This document shows, piece after piece, positions 60,600-64,000 of a DNA stretch of 64,000 nucleotides. The first letter of the stretch is position 1; each line of letters starts with the position of its first letter. The DNA is taken from the NCBI GenBank assembly GCA_022510765.1, contig JAFLSU010000002.1, positions 1-64,000 of the forward strand, read 5' to 3'. The stretch is from Christensenellaceae bacterium (lineage in GTDB: Bacteria > Bacillota > Clostridia > Christensenellales > CAG-138). The notes under the pieces are model-generated. The model did not search any database. It was given only the letters and a program-made list of their open reading frames with translations, and was not told where the DNA came from. A program made the translations under genes and the position numbers.

Positions 60600-61232
60600 T
60601 TAGCCCATAATATCGGCAGTGGTCGTGCTTTCGATCCTCATGGCAAGCTCATCGGCATGTGCTACGAGTTTCTTTCCTTCTTCATCGAAGAACTTAGCCC
60701 TCTCCTCGTCCTTAACTCCGCCGAGGTTGATAAGAACGTTGAGCCATGCGCCGTGTATGCAGGTGTACAGATTCAGCACCGCAACGCCAAGGTCACTAGC
60801 ACAGTTGGTGTTATAGTGACCGAGCAGCGTGTCAGCAAGCTCCAGCGAACGCACGGCAAGGCGGAGCGTTTCAAACGGAACTTCGGTCGCAACGAGGGTC
60901 GCCTTTGCTATCTCATTGCGGCGGGCAGCCTTTTCTTCATCGGTCTCCTTGGGCATTTTGAAAGCAGCCGCAACGAGATTATAAGCGTCGGTGTCCTTAT
61001 CCACCTGCGCGGTGAGCGCTTCATAAAGTCCCTTTCCCTCGTCGATCACCTTTTGCGCAATCGGCCACTCGGCCTCATAGCGCTTCTTGCTCACGGTCTG
61101 ACCCGCAACCATGGTGGTAAGGCCGATGCCCTGTGCGCCGCAGAGCGCAGCAGCACTTCCGCCGCCGGGAGCGGGTGCGTCGGATGCGAGTATATCGAGG
61201 TAATCCTTTACCTGCATATCAATAAGTTTCAT
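60600..61232 (-). CDS. fchA: formiminotetrahydrofolate cyclodeaminase / methenyl-THF cyclohydrolase-like
   Basis: A 210-residue protein of the FTCD C-terminal family: KLIDMQVKDYLDILASDAPAPGGGSAAALCGAQGIGL at the N-terminus, VDKDTDAYNLVAAAFKMPK in the middle and GVAVLNLYTCIHGAWLNVLINL near the end. It takes the formimino-folate made by FtcD and releases ammonia to give methenyl-THF. Standalone forms are usual in Clostridia. Its start overlaps the hutI stop by 14 bp, so they are co-translated. Last gene of the operon. Confidence 0.92.
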   Translation of the reverse strand: MKLIDMQVKDYLDILASDAPAPGGGSAAALCGAQGIGLTTMVAGQTVSKKRYEAEWPIAQKVIDEGKGLYEALTAQVDKDTDAYNLVAAAFKMPKETDEEKAARRNEIAKATLVATEVPFETLRLAVRSLELADTLLGHYNTNCASDLGVAVLNLYTCIHGAWLNVLINLGGVKDEERAKFFDEEGKKLVAHADELAMRIESTTTADIMG

Positions 61233-62454
61233 AAACTATTCCTTTCTTAATAACGGTTTTTGCCTGATTTGAACCCATGCGGTAGCAGAGCATGGGAAGG
61301 TCGTTTTCTTTCCATATCACGAGGTCGGCAAACTTGCCCTCTTCGATGGAACCCACCTTTTCGCCCTTGCCTATAGCGCATGCGGCGTTGAGCGTGACCG
61401 CCGTCAGCACCTCTTCTGGATACATTCGGTAGCGAAGATATCCAAGGTTCATCGAAAGCTGTAGGTTCAGCGATGGGCAGGAGCCGGGGTTGAAGTCGGT
61501 CGCGATCGCAACCGGAACTCCCGCGTTTATCATGTCCCTTGCCCGCGCGAAGGGTTTATCAAGATACAGCGAGGTCTGCGGCAGCAGACATGCCGTCACC
61601 TTAGATTTTGCCATTGCCTCTATGCCGCTGTCGCGGGTGGCGATTAGATGCTCCGCCGAGACTGCGCCGATTTCACCCGCAAGTTCCGAACCGCCGAGCG
61701 GATCGATCTCATCCGCATGGATCTTGGCGGGAAGTCCCAATTTCTGAGCTGCCAAAAGCAGTTTTCTCGATTGTTCAACATTGAACACGGAGCTTTCGAG
61801 GAACACGTCGCAAAAATCGGCAAGCTTTTCTTCCGCAACGCGCGGGAGGACCTTTTCGATGATGAAATCGATATATCCGTCCGCATTGCCGCTGAACTCG
61901 TCCGGGATAGCGTGTGCGCCGAGGAAGGTCGAGACGATGTCCTGCGGAATGGTCTCGCCAAGCCTTCTTATGACCCGAAGCTGCTTCAATTCGTCCTCAA
62001 GATTGAGACCGTAGCCGCTCTTTATTTCAACCGTGGTCACGCCGAAATTTAGCATCTCCGCAAGGAAGCCGCGGCTGCGTTCGTACAGTTCGTCCTCGGT
62101 GGAGTTTCGGGTGTTGGTGAGCGTATTTAGTATGCCGCCGCCGGCGTTGAGAATGTCGAGATAGGATGCTCCTGCAATCTTGAGCGGAACCTCATGCGCG
62201 CGCCAGCCGCCGAACACGAGATGCGTGTGCGCATCGACAAGACCGGGAGTGACGAGCGCACCCTCTGCATCTATGACGATGGTATCCGCAGGGTATACGA
62301 GTTCCTCGCCGTCCGCTGTGACGGAGATTATCCTGCCGTCATCGATAAGGACTTGGGCATCATGTAACTTTTGTATCGCGCCCTGCTCCGCGCCGCAAAG
62401 GCTTTTTGTCCCAAGCGGCGTTGCGAGCAGGCCGATGTTTTTTATAAGCAGCAT
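61219..62454 (-). CDS. hutI: imidazolonepropionase
   Basis: A 411-residue amidohydrolase: VDAHTHLVFGGWRAHEVPLK (metal-binding HxH near residue 76), YEIKSGYGL-type motif (TVEIKSGYGLN), KIHADEI (His near 240), SAEHLIA and ATDFNPGSCP with the metal Asp. It hydrolyses imidazolone-5-propanoate to formimino-glutamate, the third step of histidine degradation. Length and motifs are complete. It lies 9 bp after ftcD. Confidence 0.97.
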   Translation of the reverse strand: MLLIKNIGLLATPLGTKSLCGAEQGAIQKLHDAQVLIDDGRIISVTADGEELVYPADTIVIDAEGALVTPGLVDAHTHLVFGGWRAHEVPLKIAGASYLDILNAGGGILNTLTNTRNSTEDELYERSRGFLAEMLNFGVTTVEIKSGYGLNLEDELKQLRVIRRLGETIPQDIVSTFLGAHAIPDEFSGNADGYIDFIIEKVLPRVAEEKLADFCDVFLESSVFNVEQSRKLLLAAQKLGLPAKIHADEIDPLGGSELAGEIGAVSAEHLIATRDSGIEAMAKSKVTACLLPQTSLYLDKPFARARDMINAGVPVAIATDFNPGSCPSLNLQLSMNLGYLRYRMYPEEVLTAVTLNAACAIGKGEKVGSIEEGKFADLVIWKENDLPMLCYRMGSNQAKTVIKKGIVYETY

Positions 62455-62463
62455 ATGTATAAA

Positions 62464-63360
62464 TTAGAGCAAATAGTTCTCGATGATCTGCTTGTCGGCA
62501 TCGAAGTCCTCGATTTGCAGATAGTATTCCGCCGAATCGATGAGCGCACGCATCGGAGTAAGACCGATAATCTCGGTGCCGATCACATGAACGCCCCAGC
62601 GTGCAGCCTCGGCCTTGGTCACTTCAACGACCCTGTAAAGCGGGGTGCGGCTGAAATCGGTCATGTTGATGGAGACCTGAGCGATATTCCTGTCCTCGAG
62701 CATTACGCCGAGCGCCTTGACGCAGTCGAAACCACCGCTCGACCTGCGAAGAATCTTTGCAATCTTGCTTGCAATGGAGACATCGGAGGTCGAAAGGTTG
62801 ATGTTGAACGCGACAAGGGGCATACGGCAGCCAACTGCGGTCGTACCTGCGGTCGGATGGATCGTCGCTCCGCCGAAATCGGGAGTCCACTGCGCATCCT
62901 TGACCTTTTCAGCCATGCCCTCGAACTGTCCCTTGCGGATTGCTGCGAGATTTACACGGTGGGGAGCGGAAGCGGAGTCCTCATAAAGGAAGATGGGGAT
63001 GCCGGCTTCGTTCCAGATGCGCTCCGCAAGCTGCTTGGAATATTCGATGGTCTCCTCCTTGGTGACATCCTTCATCGGGATAAGGGGGATAACGTCCACC
63101 GCGCCCATGCGGGGATGCTCGCCCTGATGCTTGTTAAGGTCGATAAGCTCCGCCGCCTTCTTTGCAAGCGCAGTTGCCGCATTCATCACGCCTTCGGGGC
63201 TTCCCATAAAGGTGATGACGCTGCGGTTGTGGCTTGCGTCGCTGCTGTAGTCAAGCAGGGTCACGCCCGCGGTATTGCGAACGGTGTCAACACATGCTTC
63301 GATGACTTCGTGATTTCTGCCCTCACTGATATTGGGTACGCATTCAATGATCTTTGCCAT
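62464..63360 (-). CDS. ftcD: glutamate formimidoyltransferase
   Basis: A 298-residue protein starting IIECVPNISEGRNHEVIEA, with LDYSSDASHNRSVITFMG, HQGEHPRMGAVDVIPLIP (catalytic His region about residues 80-97) and GVMLEDRNIAQVSINMTDFSRTPL. It moves the formimino group of formiminoglutamate onto tetrahydrofolate, leaving glutamate. The N-terminal transferase is separate from the cyclodeaminase, as in Clostridia. GGAACTAAATTC precedes the ATG. Confidence 0.97.
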   Translation of the reverse strand: MAKIIECVPNISEGRNHEVIEACVDTVRNTAGVTLLDYSSDASHNRSVITFMGSPEGVMNAATALAKKAAELIDLNKHQGEHPRMGAVDVIPLIPMKDVTKEETIEYSKQLAERIWNEAGIPIFLYEDSASAPHRVNLAAIRKGQFEGMAEKVKDAQWTPDFGGATIHPTAGTTAVGCRMPLVAFNINLSTSDVSIASKIAKILRRSSGGFDCVKALGVMLEDRNIAQVSINMTDFSRTPLYRVVEVTKAEAARWGVHVIGTEIIGLTPMRALIDSAEYYLQIEDFDADKQIIENYLL

Positions 63361-63398
63361 TTTGAATTTAGTTCCTTTCGATTCTGTTTTTATAGTAT

Positions 63399-64000
63399 TT
63401 ATTTAACTTTTTCTGCTACTATCTTGGAGACGAGCTCATCAGACGCAAAGTAGGGAATGGTGATATGGGCTTTTCCGGACCACTTCTCGTTATACTTAAT
63501 GGAAGTTTCGACGGAATGCTCATTCCTTGCCCAGTTACGCCTTGCAACGCCGCCCATAACGTCCCACATCATGGCGGAACGAATGATTTCATCGATGCGC
63601 TCGCTGCCGTCAAGCACGAGACCGAAACCGCCGTTTATGGACTTGCCGATGCCTACGCCGCCGCCGTTATGCAGCGCGCAGAGGCTCATGCCCCTCGCCG
63701 CATTTCCGGCGAAGCACTGAACTGCCATGTCCGCCATGACGTTGCTGCCGTCCTTGATGTTGGCGGTCTCTCTAAACGGGGAGTCGGTGCCGCTTACATC
63801 GTGGTGATCCCTTCCAATCATTACGGGACCTATCTCGCCATTGCGCACCATTTCGTTGAACTTGAGTGCGATATTGGTTCTGCCCTCTGCGTCCTGATAG
63901 AGTATCCTCGCCTGCGTGCCGACAACGAGCTTGTTCGCCTTTGCGTCACGGATCCAGATGTAGTTGTCGCGATCCTGGGAGCAGCGGTTCGGGTCGATGC
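63399..64000 (-). CDS. hutU: urocanate hydratase, C-terminal part (runs off window)
   Basis: About 200 C-terminal residues of urocanase: IDPNRCSQDRDNYIWIRDAK at the window edge, GPVMIGRDHHDVSGTDSPFRET, then CALHNGGGVGIGKSINGGFGLVLDGSERIDEII, the NAD-binding end of the enzyme. It hydrates urocanate to imidazolone-propanoate, the second step of the pathway. The start lies beyond position 64000. It heads the visible operon hutU-ftcD-hutI-fchA. Confidence 0.95.
   Translation of the reverse strand, partial: IDPNRCSQDRDNYIWIRDAKANKLVVGTQARILYQDAEGRTNIALKFNEMVRNGEIGPVMIGRDHHDVSGTDSPFRETANIKDGSNVMADMAVQCFAGNAARGMSLCALHNGGGVGIGKSINGGFGLVLDGSERIDEIIRSAMMWDVMGGVARRNWARNEHSVETSIKYNEKWSGKAHITIPYFASDELVSKIVAEKVK

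Noticed and set aside
62371..63453. 360-codon plus-strand frame opposite ftcD
   Set aside because: ftcD on the other strand is a clear complete enzyme; the antisense frame has no recognisable motif.

Overview
The window looks like a chromosomal segment of an anaerobic, gut-type Firmicute (class Clostridia). It carries clostridial-style housekeeping genes and consensus sigma-A promoters, and is interrupted by one integrative and conjugative element (ICE). Species cannot be named from the sequence.

Left chromosome (about 1-11,450): a flavin-binding split-barrel protein, an M14 cell-wall peptidase with PG-binding and LysM domains, NADP-type glutamate dehydrogenase (gdhA) behind a near-perfect promoter, a zinc-ribbon membrane protein, a PHP phosphoesterase, a DUF5662 protein, an AI-2E-family transporter, a PAP2-like membrane protein, an XRE regulator with a membrane tail, a small protein with a 24-bp tandem repeat, an amidase-domain protein and a ribbon-helix-helix protein.

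ICE (about 11,460-57,540, exact ends not resolved): gene order is that of the large clostridial serine-recombinase ICEs. It runs ParB, DUF6329 and a HTH/DUF6017 protein; then the type IV secretion block (PcfB, VirD4-like coupling protein, Maff2, TrbL/VirB6-like, PrgI, VirB4, NlpC/P60 hydrolase, DUF4315, DUF4366); then topoisomerase III, a Cys-rich protein, an ArdC/LtrC-like protein, TTRAP, a 3337-residue SNF2 helicase/methylase with the small gene tnpV nested in another frame, DUF3849, MobC, a CD1845-like protein, a YhcG-like nuclease and the relaxase. Cargo, a sigma-like protein, DUF6870 and three tandem large serine recombinases close the element. Five single-base indels in short homopolymers and one nonsense codon break parB, virB4, the NlpC/P60 gene, the relaxase (twice) and the third recombinase. 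The copy is therefore either decaying or carries assembly errors.

Cargo (44,519-50,361, minus strand): a compact seven-gene operon that I read as an undescribed RiPP (ribosomally made, modified peptide) system. It holds a radical SAM/SPASM maturase, a 28-codon precursor gene with a strong ribosome-binding site (too short for usual gene callers), a CPBP intramembrane protease, a small membrane protein, a peptidase-less ABC exporter, and an ABC ATPase plus ABC-2 permease that could give immunity. A hairpin just after the precursor probably keeps the peptide transcript more abundant than the downstream genes. The layout resembles epipeptide (yyd-type) loci, but the precursor is unlike any I can name.

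Right chromosome (about 57,540-64,000): a hairpin-rich ATTTCA-type repeat, tRNA-Arg(ACG) with its promoter and terminator, two divergently transcribed lipoprotein genes sharing one palindromic -35 box, a small XRE regulator, and the end of a histidine-utilisation operon (hutU partial, ftcD, hutI, fchA) that feeds glutamate and one-carbon folate. It fits functionally with gdhA on the left side.
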